From NCBI GenBank assembly GCA_010015745.1, contig ML978159.1:372001-436000 (forward strand): a DNA stretch of 64,000 nt, given 5' to 3'. Position 1 is the stretch's first letter, and each line of letters begins with the position of its first letter. This DNA is from Setomelanomma holmii. Taxonomy: Eukaryota; Ascomycota; Dothideomycetes; Pleosporales; Phaeosphaeriaceae. Below, one piece after another: positions 42,705-53,748 of this stretch. The position numbers and the translations under genes are program-made. Under the pieces are notes generated by a model. The model saw only the letters and a program-made list of their open reading frames with translations. It searched no databases and was not told where the DNA came from.

Positions 42705-44665
42705 TCATCCCACCTTCCCAAACACCCTGTCCAATAACTCCCCAGCAAACACGTCGACCCCCGGACTCGCCGTACACCAACTAACACTATTCCCTCTCCT
42801 CGCGTCGCACCACCCGCCAGCATCACCTACGACTTCGTCCGCCAAGCTCCCCGTCCCCTGCTTGACCGGCCTGCCCCTTCGATCCGCAACGGTACCTAGC
42901 AAAGTCAGTCTCTAACACTACATCACATCCGCGCACAGAGTGATTACTTACAACCCCTCGTCCACTGCCCGCTCGTCTCGACCCTTAAATCCTCCGTCTT
43001 GAACGCCCACTTCGAATTACTGGTGCAAAGCGCGTACCATATGGTCAAAGGGTCGTGGAGTTGCAGTCCAAATTTCGACGGATCTTGTTGTGGGTTTAGC
43101 GATGCGTTCTTCTTGAACGTCGAGGTTAGGAAGAGCGTGCACCATTCAGCCAGCGGGGATCCAGCAATGTTGGGGGAGGTGGTATGTGAATGAAATAGGG
43201 ATGCGAGGAGGAGGTGGGGTTCTGTAGTATCTGTTTCGTTTAGGTCAGTGAATGTAGACAGAGATGGAGATACAGAGATTGCACGAGGGAGGTGAGCGTA
43301 CCGAGTGGGAATAATTTCAGAGTCAGTCGTCGACTCAGCTTCTCTGGATACGGGGGTAATTGCTCCTTTTTGTGCCCCTTGAGCACAGGCGGCATCGTCA
43401 ACCTCGGATTCGCGCTCGTGAGCGCAAAGACGCGTGCGCTCGCTACACTATCCGCATATGTATTGAACTCTGCGCCGGGAGTCATCTGGTTTCTTAGATT
43501 TAGCTGTCTGCGCAACGGTGTGTCGGGCTGTTTGATGAGGTTGAAGTTCGGAACAGGAATAGCGAGGATGCATGGGGAGTAGATGAGGTGTAGGGGAGGG
43601 GGCTGGCAGCCGTATAAGCTATAGCCATGTGCCTGAACGGGAGATAGGGCTTGAGGGGAAAAGCACGTACATTTCCCGGTGCATCAACTGCACCGCCCAT
43701 GACGACGACTTCTTTGACGCGCAGAAAAGTTTCTGGATCTTTCGCCGCTGCGATGGCGAGGTTGGTCAGTGGTCCGACAGCTACAATGGTGACGGTGTCG
43801 GGCTCGTTCTCGGCGAGAATATCGAGCATGACTTCATGTGCGGGTTTGAGCGATGGGATGAAGAGCGAATGTGCCTCCTTAACGGCTTGAAGGGATGAAG
43901 CATCTTCCGGAGACATGTTTTCTGGGGTTGGCTTGAAGAGGGACTTCCATGTTTCTTCGGGCGAGAGATGGGGGTGCTGTTGTTGTTTAGTCGAGATAGA
44001 AGGGAATGTAAAGCGAGACTTACACTGTGATGAATTCCGCCGAGACCATCGACGCCGTCTAATCATGGTAAGTTTGTGGCTTTCACCTAGTGTTAATGGT
44101 GTATTTACGGAAGAAGTCTGCAACCATCATATGCTCCGCCAGCGGCTCTTCAGCACCAACAGCAACTATCACATCTTGTCAGACCTTGTTCTAGATCATG
44201 AACGTGATTCGAATACTTACCAATTGGCTTTCGCACATCGAGCGTCTCAAAGCCCACCGGCCTCCCATTTTCTTTCCGCCACGCACGCTCCTTTTCAATA
44301 TAATGGAAAAGCGTGACTACGTTTCTCAGACAGCTGTACAAGTTCTCTCGTCAGCTCTTGTTCTCAAACACTCATGAATAACGCCAGTCCATACAACCCC
44401 GTGCCAATCGACAAAGGTGGGGGTGCCTCAGAAGATGATCGAAGTGATTTGAGGAGAGAGCAAACATACTTCTGCACCTCCACATTACCAAACGTCAAAC
44501 TCAGCATCAATATATCCAATTCTTCCTTCTTCGCTGAGAACGCAAGTAGCATGGCCAGAACATCGTCAACGCCCTATCGTTCATTAGTTCCGAATTCCAA
44601 AATGATACCCCGCAATACATCAAACATACCGGGTCCGTGTCTATTATGATCTTGTTTGGCGCCAT
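42705..44665 (-). CDS. Inosine/uridine-preferring nucleoside hydrolase family protein
   Basis: Cleaves the N-glycosidic bond of ribonucleosides to ribose and base (salvage). Nine exons on the minus strand: 44630-44665, 44470-44573, 44221-44333, 44109-44165, 44024-44058, 43671-43976, 43302-43485, 42952-43230, 42705-42895; spliced frame 434 aa. The start MAPNKIIIDTDP, continued in exon 2 by GVDDVLAMLLAF, is the family's Asp cluster (D9, D11, D15, D16) that binds Ca2+ and ribose. Later: VTIVAVGPLTNLAIAAAK, EVVVMGGAVDAPGN, then TPGAEFNTYADS, and LQLHDPLTIWYAL, which holds the C-terminal active-site Asp. The acceptor of exon 7 is the least certain: 43485 gives a direct GN-MTPGAEFN join, 43502 or 43507 are alternatives. 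Long central insert compared with bacterial enzymes. Confidence 0.85.
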
Positions 44666-45204
44666 TGTGTCTAAATCTGGTTGGAAAAATGATTGTAGAG
44701 AAATGATGATGGCTGTACAAATACAGCGTCGACGTCTTGAACATAGTTGTGTTGGCTAACAGCGGCATGATTAGATAATTAGCTTGCCTCGCCCATGCCA
44801 GCTAGGCCCTGCATAGCAGGTGAAAGCTGCAGCGGAGTCCCCCGACCTATCTTCGATTTTCGGGACCTGACGTCTGGCCTATAGTGCAGTCACGGTATGA
44901 ATGTGCGAACGTAATTGATGAATGTGATTTGCAAAAATGTCCTATGGCGTGCAATGTGCACCCAATTGCACTGCCACAAAAACGCCGGATATTTCGTAGT
45001 CTACACACTGGCAAGTCCGTCATGCGCCATGTTGGGACACTTGCGCTTTTGCCCCTTGTACTCATTCCCCTAATTGCACCTCTGTCCAACTCGAATACAT
45101 GCTCTCATGCCCTTCCTGATGATACTTATGCGTTATCAGATACTCTGGGCGCTCTGTGGCCCAGGAATGAAGTCGAAATGCGAGTCGAGGAATGTAGATG
45201 ATGT
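44666..45204. other. intergenic region upstream of the nucleoside hydrolase
   Basis: About 540 bp: promoter of the hydrolase gene and 3' end of erv29, both minus strand. Nothing else seen. Confidence 0.45.
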
Positions 45205-46315
45205 CTAGTAGACCTTCTTCTTCTCGTCGACGGAGAATTGTCCTGGGCCCATGTTGACCAGCAAGAGGAGGCCGCCACTACGCAATATTAGCAATACTCG
45301 TTGAGACGTGGAATCGCACGACTTACACAATCGAAAGGATCTGGAAGAAGTCGTACTTCGCAAAGTCCTTGTGTGGGTGATGCGGGTGCAGGGTCCAGAA
45401 GTTGTTAACGTAGAGGTTGAAGATGCTGAGAATCAGCACCAGCATGATTGCCGAGAACTTCGCCTTGAAACCGACGACGACCATGACGCAGGCGACCAGA
45501 CCTAGCAAGCTGGCAATGATTCTCCAAAAACCCCAGTCGCCACGGAAGACGAAGCCAACGAACAGGAAGATGAGCAAGACGCGACCAGCGAGCTGGAAGT
45601 ACATCTTCTTGTCCTTCTCGTCGAGTGTTGGGAGGCCAGCCGGGGCGAACTTCTTGCGCACCCACGAATCGGAAAGTACCATGAAGAGACCTCCCATGAC
45701 CGACAAATTGCGCAGGAAGAAGTTAAGGTCGAAGACAAGACCGTATCCGATGCCCTGTAGAACCACGACACCCATAAGCCCACCAACAGCGTATTCCGGC
45801 CATTTGCGTGTAATGACAAAGATCGAACATATGGTCATGGCGACAACGTTAACGAGGAGGAAGAGGTGGGTGAAGCCATTCCAGACTGTGTGGCACAAAT
45901 CAGTACTCGAACATCATGGGAATACGCTTATAGTACGTACTGTGTCGATAATCGTGCAGGTATGTAAGCTGGTCGTTCCATTGTGTTATTATGCGCAGCG
46001 CATCTTCGAGGAAGGTGACGACAATCAGAAAGCGGCCAACTGCTGGGAGATAACTGTGCGCGTTTCAATTAGCTACAGTCCTACAGCGCAGGTCTGTGCC
46101 ACCATAACGGCGCGCCAAAAATGTGCGTGCTTCTGGAAGACTCACGGCTTGATGGGCTCGGACATGGTGTCCAAGAAGTCCTCAATCTTGCTCGTCTGTT
46201 CTCTCAGCTGGTCCAGCGGACTCGGGTCGTTCCTCGTATCATCGCTTCGTCCAGCGTTGCCGAAAGGGCTCTGGTTGCCCAGGTGGTAGCCCGCAGTGCC
46301 ACGTATTTGCGCCAT
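45205..46315 (-). CDS. erv29: Erv29/SURF4 ER-to-Golgi cargo receptor
   Basis: Multi-pass membrane protein that loads soluble secretory cargo into COPII vesicles. Four exons: 46146-46315, 45941-46053, 45327-45885, 45205-45277; 304 aa. The N-terminus (MAQIRGTAGYHLGNQSPFG) is followed by the family signature QWNDQLTYLHDYRH at the end of exon 2 and WNGFTHLFLLVNVVAM at the start of exon 3. Several hydrophobic helices follow (VVLQGIGYGLVF, LLIFLFVGFVF, ACVMVVVGF). The last exon gives GGLLLLVNMGPGQFSVDEKK and ends KKVY, a KKXX di-lysine signal for retrieval from the Golgi by COPI. Splicing around the two phase-1/2 junctions restores conserved residues. It and sec13 in this window serve the same COPII pathway, though they are not adjacent. 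Confidence 0.92.
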
Positions 46316-47382
46316 GGCGTTGATTGAAAACAAAGAGAGAAAGGAAGTCGAGGCGCTGAGGGAGCGACGTTGGGCGGACGGAACTGGGGTTTTGGGTTTC
46401 GAAGGTCCTCACTCGCGTGAACACCTGGCCTTCCCAAGATATGTTAGAGAACGCACGGGCCTCGGCTAGCTTGCCCGCGGTGAGATTCACGCTTCGCCCA
46501 AAAGCGCAGCACCTTTCTCAACTATCCCTATATCGAGCTGCTAGAGTGTGCAATCCTGCGCGTGACTATGCTTCATATATCTACGAGACTCTTGTGGTCC
46601 ATTGCTTGTTCGTTGCTTTTGATGCCCCGGCTGCCAGTTGATGCCACATGTACCTTTACCGCTCTGACTGAGAATGTTAGATCTGCACTTTGCAACAAAC
46701 TCCGGATCTGCCATGGCCCGAGCAACGCGACCCAGCTAGCGAATTCTCGTTATGGCTGACATGAGGTAAAAATGTATTTTTGGACCCTCAGCAAGCATGC
46801 ATCAACGGTTGTGACACTGGTGACGCTTAGTCGGACCTCACGAGAGAAGTCTGTGGCTGAGGTCAACGGTTGCAAGCTGATCATCTCAGACAATCAAAAT
46901 CGTTAGCATTCACATGACAAAATGCTGCGGGAACGAAGATTGTGCGTCTTAGTTTATTGTGCGACGATTGTTTGGTAGTCGCGCGTCCTTGTAGCATCCA
47001 TGAGCGGACGATGTTCGATACATGATGCAATTTGGAATGAACAAAATAGTACAGAGGCGGAAAGAAAGGTATAGCTGATCGCTGGAGCTATAGATGCGAC
47101 CCAGACGCCAATGCCTTTTGGTGGGACGAAGAACTGGAAGGAAATACAAGATCGCCTCCACATGTCGGCCGTATAGAACAAGGAGCGATCCTCATTTGAA
47201 TGTTCCCGGACTGTCCCAAGCACTGCAGAGGTTCAATGGTCTCCGCACGAAGCTCAGGGACGCTAAGATGTCTTATATCCATACTGCCAACGCCACCAAC
47301 ACGCATATGTATCGAGTCTTCAGAATGACTGTGCGGAAAGAGGCAGTAAATGGTGGCCAGTCGTTCAGAGCGGTTTTGTTTC
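46316..47382. other. intergenic region, erv29 promoter
   Basis: About 1.07 kb between the start of erv29 and the stop of the next minus-strand gene. No feature recognised. Confidence 0.45.
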
Positions 47383-48477
47383 TCATACAACTGGCCAGTC
47401 GTCGGCGTTATCGGCGCCAGCTGTGAATTCCTCCTGGAGAATCTGGTAGCGCGAGCTGGGCTTCTTGTTCTCCGCAATTGTGGGACGGACGAACTTGTCG
47501 ATGTGGACGGGTTTGACTGGCTGGGCGACCTGGGGAGTGGCCGAGTCACCGTCCTCGCTGATGGTCTTCTTCTTCTGCTTCTTGCCCTTGGGCACAGTCT
47601 CCCAGGCCGTGTCCTCAAGAGCCATCTTCACCTGCTCCTCCTCAGACAGAGCGGCATTGTTGTAGCCGCTGTTTGACAAGGAGTCAGGGGTTGGGATTGT
47701 GCCGTTCGTAGGGGCCTCGCTGGAGCTGGCGGTGGACGCGGCGTCAAATGTGTCGAGCAGCTGGCCTGTGGGAGCTGAGTTAGGGGACTGGACGGCGCCA
47801 TCAGAGCGGACAGTGGTCCAGGCATTCGATGCGGGAGCCTTTCCGGTCTGAAGACCATTCTTAGCAGGCTCACCGCGAGCCTCACGAGCAGTACGGCGCT
47901 GCTTCTCAAGGAGAGCTTGACGCTGCTTCTCCTCTTCCTCACGGGCTGCCTTAGCCTCCTCTACCTTCCTCCTGTTCTGTCGTGCCTTCTTTGACTCTGA
48001 GGGAACCTCCGCCTTGGGAGCCTGTGGCTTCGCCGGGCGAGCTGGCTTCTCGGCTGGCTTGATGCTCAGGACTGACGGACTCGCGGCCTGAGTGCCGAGC
48101 ATGTCAGAGACATCGCGACCGCTAGGCAGCTTGGTCGGGTTGAAGGAGGGTGACGCGACGGGTGAGAGATCGTCGTCGGCATCGGCACCTGCGTTAGAAG
48201 AGGCGGCGGACAGCGTGGCTGCGACCTTGTCGCCGGTCTCCTGAGTGGCGGGCTTGACCGACTTGCGCGGTGCCTTGGCCTTAGCCACCTTAGTAGCCTT
48301 TGCTGCCTTCGCCTTCGTCTCGGTCTCAAGCCATGCCGCCGTGTCTGCGACCGAACTGGTTGTGGAGCGCGTAGCTGTTGATCGGCCGCGAGTGACGGCA
48401 CGCTGGTTTTGGCTGTAGTAGAAGTAGCCAGCGCCAGCAAGAGCCAAGAACAGGGCCCAGCTCATCCAAGTCTCCAT
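47383..48477 (-). CDS. Fungal protein with N-terminal transmembrane helix, function unknown
   Basis: Single exon, 364 aa. The N-terminus METWMSWALFLALAGAGYFY is one membrane helix, likely a signal anchor. It is followed by a long hydrophilic region: Ala/Lys/Thr-rich (KAKAAKATKVAKAKAPRKS), then a coiled-coil-like charged helix (KKARQNRRKVEEAKAAREEE). Near the C-terminus are ALEDTAWETVPKGKKQKKK and SSRYQILQEEFTAGADNADD, the best-conserved-looking parts. The build (short lumenal end, membrane anchor, basic cytosolic tail) resembles ER-bound, ribosome- or RNA-associated proteins, but I recognise no named family. Confidence 0.7.
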   Translation of the reverse strand: METWMSWALFLALAGAGYFYYSQNQRAVTRGRSTATRSTTSSVADTAAWLETETKAKAAKATKVAKAKAPRKSVKPATQETGDKVAATLSAASSNAGADADDDLSPVASPSFNPTKLPSGRDVSDMLGTQAASPSVLSIKPAEKPARPAKPQAPKAEVPSESKKARQNRRKVEEAKAAREEEEKQRQALLEKQRRTAREARGEPAKNGLQTGKAPASNAWTTVRSDGAVQSPNSAPTGQLLDTFDAASTASSSEAPTNGTIPTPDSLSNSGYNNAALSEEEQVKMALEDTAWETVPKGKKQKKKTISEDGDSATPQVAQPVKPVHIDKFVRPTIAENKKPSSRYQILQEEFTAGADNADDWPVV

Positions 48478-49981
48478 GCTTGCTGGATAGTTGTGCTAGT
48501 ATGCTCGAAGTATACTTTGATGTGTCGATGAATAAGCCGCCACAGTCGTCGAGGCGCAATGAGTTGTAGTCGAGCTACAGAGGAATTTCGGAGATGTGCG
48601 TGCACGGTGAGGGCGAAGTTCCTGGTCGAGAATAGGCGCAAGTGAGGGTCAGGGTCTCAACACAAGATAGTCGAGCTAGAGAGCTTCCTAAGGCCGACTT
48701 GAAGAGAAGCAAGGAGTGCAACTCTTGACAGGTACCGGCGAGGGGGCGAGCCTTCCAATTGACTTTCCCTCGGGACGTCTGGCGCCACAGATAGTGCACT
48801 CGTATTAACTCTCTTAGACTCGAGGAAGTGGCCAGGTATGGTGTTGAGCCGCTTCGGGAAACTGCTGTCCGGGAGGTTGCAGACGCTCAACTTGCAATCG
48901 GTGCGCTTTTGTGCTGGCGAATTTCCGAGATTTTGATGTAAGAGGCGCGGGTGTGTGGCAAAAGGAGGGAGAGAAGGTGTGCAAGTGAGAGAGCGAGTGA
49001 GGATGCAAAGAAGGGCAGGTGCAACGGGGTGGTATTGAGACCTCTCCCCAATTGGGACTAGCTTGGAGGCAAGGATTCAGGAGCTCCCAGGCTGCGTCAC
49101 CCAGAAACGCAATGGATCATGTCAACCCACGGCACGTAGAGCGACGGTCCCGCCTCCATAATTTGCTTATTCCCGCGGCTGCCACGCTCTTCGTTGTTTC
49201 ACGCTTCGATCGCGTCTCTGCAATTGCCTGCGGGTATTTCGCGCATTGGTAAAGAGCACCTGGAGTACTTGGCGCACGGTGGCAATCTGGAGAGGCCACC
49301 TTTCCTTGTTGCGTAGGAAGCTCGTTCACCGTGGGCCCAAGTGTCACCGATATATCCGACCCAGTGCGGCATGGGGCTATTTCACCTTCAGACGGTTTGC
49401 GATGCACGTTACGCGACGTACGACATGCATGCCTGACATCGAGATATGACCAGGTCATGGATCGTTAATCTAACATCTGCCGCAAGCGATCTGGCCTCCG
49501 CAATCGATATAGTGATTGCTATTCTGCGACCATTCACCCTCGCTCTCCTGGTGTATGGCGAGAAGAAGAGACGTCAAGAAGCATGTCGGCGGTGATACAG
49601 ATGTTTTGCGAAATGAGGACAAGGCTTGGGCTGCCTGGCATTCGTCTCCCTTTCGCGTCGCCTGGGCGGCCTAGTCACGTTGTTCGCTTTGCAATAGTCC
49701 TGACTAAACGGTATCACACGGTGCGTGCTTGACACCAGTTCCGTTGCTAGGGACAACAGCACAGCGGATAGGAGAACGGCGCAATGCTAAACGAATCGAC
49801 CTCGATCATGTTGTTCATAGGATAATGATACAATTATCTGGACAGGCCTACTACCAGGATCATCTCATGAGCTCGTACCGTCATAACGCCGTCACAAGAT
49901 GCTCGCTGAAGGCAAGCAATAAAGAATCCGCCCAGCCAGAGAGATGCCAACAAGCTCACGACACAACAATATGGGAAATCC
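48478..49981. other. 1.5-kb intergenic region
   Basis: Between the starts and stops of two minus-strand genes; includes the promoter of the 47383-48477 gene. No RNA gene, repeat or transposon seen. Confidence 0.45.
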
Positions 49982-50755
49982 TCAACACTGCCTTTTCACA
50001 CCACCTTCCTTGATATCCTCCTTGGCCTTCCTCTTCACACCACCCGCACATTCACTCGACGCGCTCGAGCTGCGACTCAGAGGCGGCGTAGGGAACAGTC
50101 CATGATGCTGTGCTATCGACGCCTGAGCCTGATACAGCGTCTCGCGATTCGCCGCAGTCGAGCATGCGCTTTGTGCTTGCGCTTGTTGCTGTCGGAGCGC
50201 CTGGTTCCTCTGCGCCAGCTGCATCTGCCTCGCAATATCGCCTAGTCCTGGACCGACGATGTTGCGATCGCCTATCACAGTTGCGCCGCAGTTGATAGTG
50301 ATGTTAAGTTTAGGGTACTGTTTTGGCTTTGTCTCCCCAGTCATCGATGCCAAAGAGGGTAAGGTATGGCCATGTTCTGCCTGTGTTTGAGGCGGACTTG
50401 ATGGCTGTGGTATCCGTCCTCCATTCAGCATGATGGCGATGAGATTTGCTATCCTCACGCTGTCCATCTGCGCGATGGATATTATGTTCCCGTTTCCTCG
50501 AATCTGTGTCGCCGCATTGATGGTAATATCTGGTCCATCTTCATCATCCTCCTTCTCCTCTTCTTCAGGATCATACGGACTTCTTGGATTTAATATGGGA
50601 GCATGAGGATCGGCGACCATGTGATATGCAGGGGGTGCTGGCATGTCCTCTGCAGTACTCGAAGCTGATTTCGCTCTTGGAATAGATGTGTTCAGTGACT
50701 GTATGATGGATTGCAACTTGGCGTCTTGTAACGCGCCATTGCGATGTGGATCCAT
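49982..50755 (-). CDS. Unknown protein with two copies of an ITIN-x6-G-x2-N-[IV] motif
   Basis: Single exon, 257 aa from the ATG at 50753-50755 (MDPHRNGALQDAKLQSII). I know no family name. Two segments repeat with the same spacing: residues 77-92 DITINAATQIRGNGNIIS and 151-167 NITINCGATVIGDRNIVG. Alternating hydrophobic residues and a G/N turn suggest short beta-arches. Between them are a hydrophobic helix (VRIANLIAIMLNGGRIP) and a disordered Pro/Gln linker. After the second copy is a Gln-rich coiled-coil-like stretch (RQMQLAQRNQALRQQQAQAQ). The tail GGVKRKAKEDIKEGGVKRQC has two VKR[KQ] patches and could be a nuclear localisation signal. An acidic run (DPEEEEKEDDEDG) precedes the first repeat. 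Confidence 0.65.
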   Translation of the reverse strand: MDPHRNGALQDAKLQSIIQSLNTSIPRAKSASSTAEDMPAPPAYHMVADPHAPILNPRSPYDPEEEEKEDDEDGPDITINAATQIRGNGNIISIAQMDSVRIANLIAIMLNGGRIPQPSSPPQTQAEHGHTLPSLASMTGETKPKQYPKLNITINCGATVIGDRNIVGPGLGDIARQMQLAQRNQALRQQQAQAQSACSTAANRETLYQAQASIAQHHGLFPTPPLSRSSSASSECAGGVKRKAKEDIKEGGVKRQC

Positions 50756-51894
50756 TCGTTTTATGGCACTGTGGGAAATGTACTATCGAGTTGTGGCGGC
50801 GGATATCGTGATGTTGGGGTGTGGCGTGACAGCCGTGGGAGGATTGGCGAAGCGATCAGGCCAGTGTGGAACGCTATTGTTTGTGGATGAGAACTTTCCC
50901 GGAAGATCTTCGTGGAGAGACGGCGCAGGATGCCGGCGTGGAGTGATGGGAAGGATACTCGGGACGCGATATTGTGGTCGTCGGAGGGCGCCGTCGAGAA
51001 GATGTTCGTGATGCCCGTTGGTGGTCTTGATGCATGCGTCTAGATGTGCAAGTCTCTTCGAGCAAGTCAGCACTCATCAAACCTCAAATAACAGCAGCGC
51101 AATTCACAAGTATTACCATCTCTAACAAGAAATTCTACACAAAGTATAACACCAGTAAAACCCAAGAACGTAGGTGGCTTCCCTAACCTTAAATACCATT
51201 ACCACCACCCGACGCTCTCGTAGGCATCCACAAGCCATCCTATTCACAACAACTGAAACACGCAACACAATAGCAAGCCTCACCCACAACGCAAGAGTCA
51301 TGCACTATCACCCTACATGCAGTGCCACATAATTTCCTATTGTGGACCGCGTCGATCCAACCACGATACAATAGCATCCACGCCCGCTGGCCTGCGATTG
51401 GCCAGGCGGTCTTACAGTACGTGACGTTATGGCTGGATGTGGTTAGTACCATCTTATTGAGCGGTCCACTGCTTGACCTTTTGGGCGGCATGTTTGTTGC
51501 GAGCGAGGTTCGCCGCACGACGGCAGTTGTGTTTGCGCAGGATGAGGTGTGCCATGGAGTATGTGTTTGCATCATCGGGAATAGTGCCGGGGGGTTGGGA
51601 CTGGGTGGCACGGGTAGGTTGCAGAATCAGTCGCACAAGTTGGTGTTGTTTTCGGGTTACAATAGCAAGTACAATAGGAGAAAGGAATTTTTGGACGACA
51701 AAAGGGCCGACTTGCTCAGATATTGGGGTGGCTGGATCGCTCGGTTTGCAACAGGTGTCAAAATCTCGGTCAGATATTGTTGCACGGCATATGGATCTGT
51801 TCACGTTGGCGTGTATGTACGATTTTGGCTCTGAGTAAGAGGATGTTGCAGGAAGAATAGGACTTATGTCAGAAAAAGGTTTGGCATACCGGTA
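50756..51894. other. intergenic region left of the Fot1 elements
   Basis: About 1.1 kb. Frames cross it on both strands (for example 51912-51454 minus, which starts inside the transposon end) but none resembles a protein. TA at 51893-51894 is the left target dinucleotide of the first Fot1 element. Confidence 0.4.
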
Positions 51895-51933
51895 ACGTGT
51901 TCCACCAGTCATCCGCCAGCCCCACCAAAATCA
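51895..51933 (+). repeat. left terminal inverted repeat, Fot1 copy 1
   Basis: Begins ACGTGTTCCACCAGTCATCC; matches the reverse complement of 53655-53693 at 38 of 39 positions. Confidence 0.9.
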
Positions 51934-51953
51934 ACGCGCCTGAACACGCTCAG

Positions 51954-53585
51954 ATGGCTCAACTCCCAACCTTACAGCCTCCGCCTACCCAAAAGTAGGG
52001 CAAGCTAGCTCTTGCTTCCCTTGTGCTTCAGAGGAACAAAAAATTACGCGTCCATCGCGTCTCAGTCTTGTATGATACCCCTCGATCCACCTTATGCAGA
52101 CGCCTTGCAGGTGCCCTACCACAAGCTACAGTCAACGCATGGAAACGAAAGCTCTCTCCTATTGAAGAGCAGTGTCTCGTTCAGTGGATATTAGACCTTG
52201 ATCGACGAGGCTTTCCCCCCCAGATCATTGACGTACAACAAATGGCAAACGTTCTGCTCACAAATTGCGGCCAAAATCCACCACCACAACCTGTAGGCAA
52301 GAACTGGGTGTCACGCTTCGTCAGCAACCAGTCAGAGCTTCAGACAAAGTGGAATAGGAAATTCCACTCACAAAGGGCAAGATATGAAGATCCTGTCAAG
52401 ATCAGCACATGGTTCAAGCTTGTACAGGACACGTGCCTGACGTGGGGTATCCTCCTAGAGGACGTGTACAACTTTGACGAGACTGGGTTCATGATGGGAG
52501 TCGCTGCAACGTCAAAAGTTGTTACCAGCGCTTACACAATTGTTCAAGCAACTGTCATACAGCCAGGTAACAGAGAGTGGGGAACCACGATCGAGTGTAT
52601 CAACGCTTCTGGTTGGCGTCTTCCACCCTTTATAATCTTGTCTGGAAAGCTGCACCAAGCTAGCTGGTACAAAGACCTCCCAGACAACTGGGTAGTCGCT
52701 GTCAGTGACAACGGCTGGACAACAGATGAGCTTGTCCTTGAGTGGGTAAAGCACTTCAACAAACATACAGAGTCGTGTACAACAGGAGTATACAGGCTCC
52801 TTATCCTTGACAGTCATGGCAGCCACACAACGCCAGAATTTGATCAGCACTGCACGGATAACAAGATTATTACTCTCTGTATGCCACCTCATACGTCACA
52901 CCTTCTACAGCCACTTGATGTTGGCTGCTTCGCCTTCCTGAAGACGGCGTATGGACTGCAGGTGTCTGAGCTTGCCCGCCAAGGAGTCTTTCATATCGAC
53001 AAGCTTGACTTCCTCTACATCTATACCAAGATCAGATCGACAGTCCTGTCTGAGCAGCACATTAAGGCTGGTTTTGAGGCGACAGGGCTCATCCCATCTT
53101 GTCCAGAACGCGTCCTTTCCAGCCTTACCGTCGTCAGAACGCCGTCTCCACCAGGGACAGCAGGTGATGAAGTAGCTGCCTGGACAGCAGAGACTCCACG
53201 TACAACTGCTCAGGTTGAGCAGCAGGCTCGTCTTGTACAACGTCTACTCCAGAGACAATCTCAAAGTCCTACAAGTCAAGCAATTGCCCAGCTTGTCAAA
53301 GGCTGTCAGCTTGCCATGAACTCAGCGACAATATTAGCTGAGGAGAATTCAAGGCTAAGAGCAGCCAACCACCGCCAGCGACGTAAACGTCAACAGCAGA
53401 GACAGTATATAGCCCATGGAGGAGCGTTACAGGCTCAGGAAGGTCGTGCGCTGGTCACAGAGGCTCAAATGGGTGTCCAGCCGAGTGACCAAGCAGTGAC
53501 CCCACAGGCACGAACAAGAGCACCACCAACATGCAGTAAATGTCATATACAAGGTCATAACAGGACTCAATGTAGACAGATCTAG
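51954..53585 (+). pseudogene. Fot1/Pogo transposase, near-complete, with an early TAG
   Basis: From the ATG at 51954 the frame has TAG at 51996-51998 (codon 15) and is then open to 53585. Homology to the family starts right after the stop (GKLALASLVLQRNKKLRV), so the ATG upstream of it is the expected one and the TAG (perhaps from CAG) breaks the gene; no ATG follows until the DNA-binding part is partly lost. Domains: Psq-type HTH (STLCRRLAGALPQ), CENP-B-type DNA binding (FPPQIIDVQQMANVLL, KNWVSRFVSNQSELQTKW), DDE_1 catalytic core with YNFDETGFMMG, LLILDSHGSHTT and LLQPLDVGCFAFLK (DDD). The C-terminus has a C-x2-C-x4-H-x4-C zinc knuckle (CSKCHIQGHNRTQC). Confidence 0.85.
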
Positions 53586-53654
53586 TCTATTGTTTGTCAA
53601 AGTTTTAGACAAATCAAATTGGTGGTTGTTGAGCTATCCTATCTTAACCTGTAC

Positions 53655-53693
53655 TGATTTTGGTGGGTCTGGCGGATGACTGGTGGAACACGT
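53655..53693 (-). repeat. right terminal inverted repeat, Fot1 copy 1
   Basis: Reverse complement of the left end apart from one base. Confidence 0.9.
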
Positions 53694-53697
53694 TATA

Positions 53698-53723
53698 ACG
53701 TATTCCACCATCGAGCTGCCCAA
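53698..53723 (+). repeat. left terminal inverted repeat, Fot1 copy 2
   Basis: Begins ACGTATTCCACCATCGAGCT; exact reverse complement at 55476-55501. Confidence 0.88.
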
Positions 53724-53748
53724 AAAGTCTTGGCACGACTAACCTACG

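Larger units (their letters stand above)
51895..53693 (+). mobile_element. Fot1/Pogo-type DNA transposon, copy 1
   Basis: A 1799-bp element with 39-bp terminal inverted repeats that differ at one base, flanked by TA on both sides. It carries one transposase frame on the + strand. It lies head to tail with a different Fot1 element; four bases (TATA) separate them. Confidence 0.9.

Noticed and set aside
51454..51912. Minus-strand open frame of 152 codons left of Fot1 copy 1
   Set aside because: Its first codons are the transposon terminal repeat; the remainder matches nothing known.
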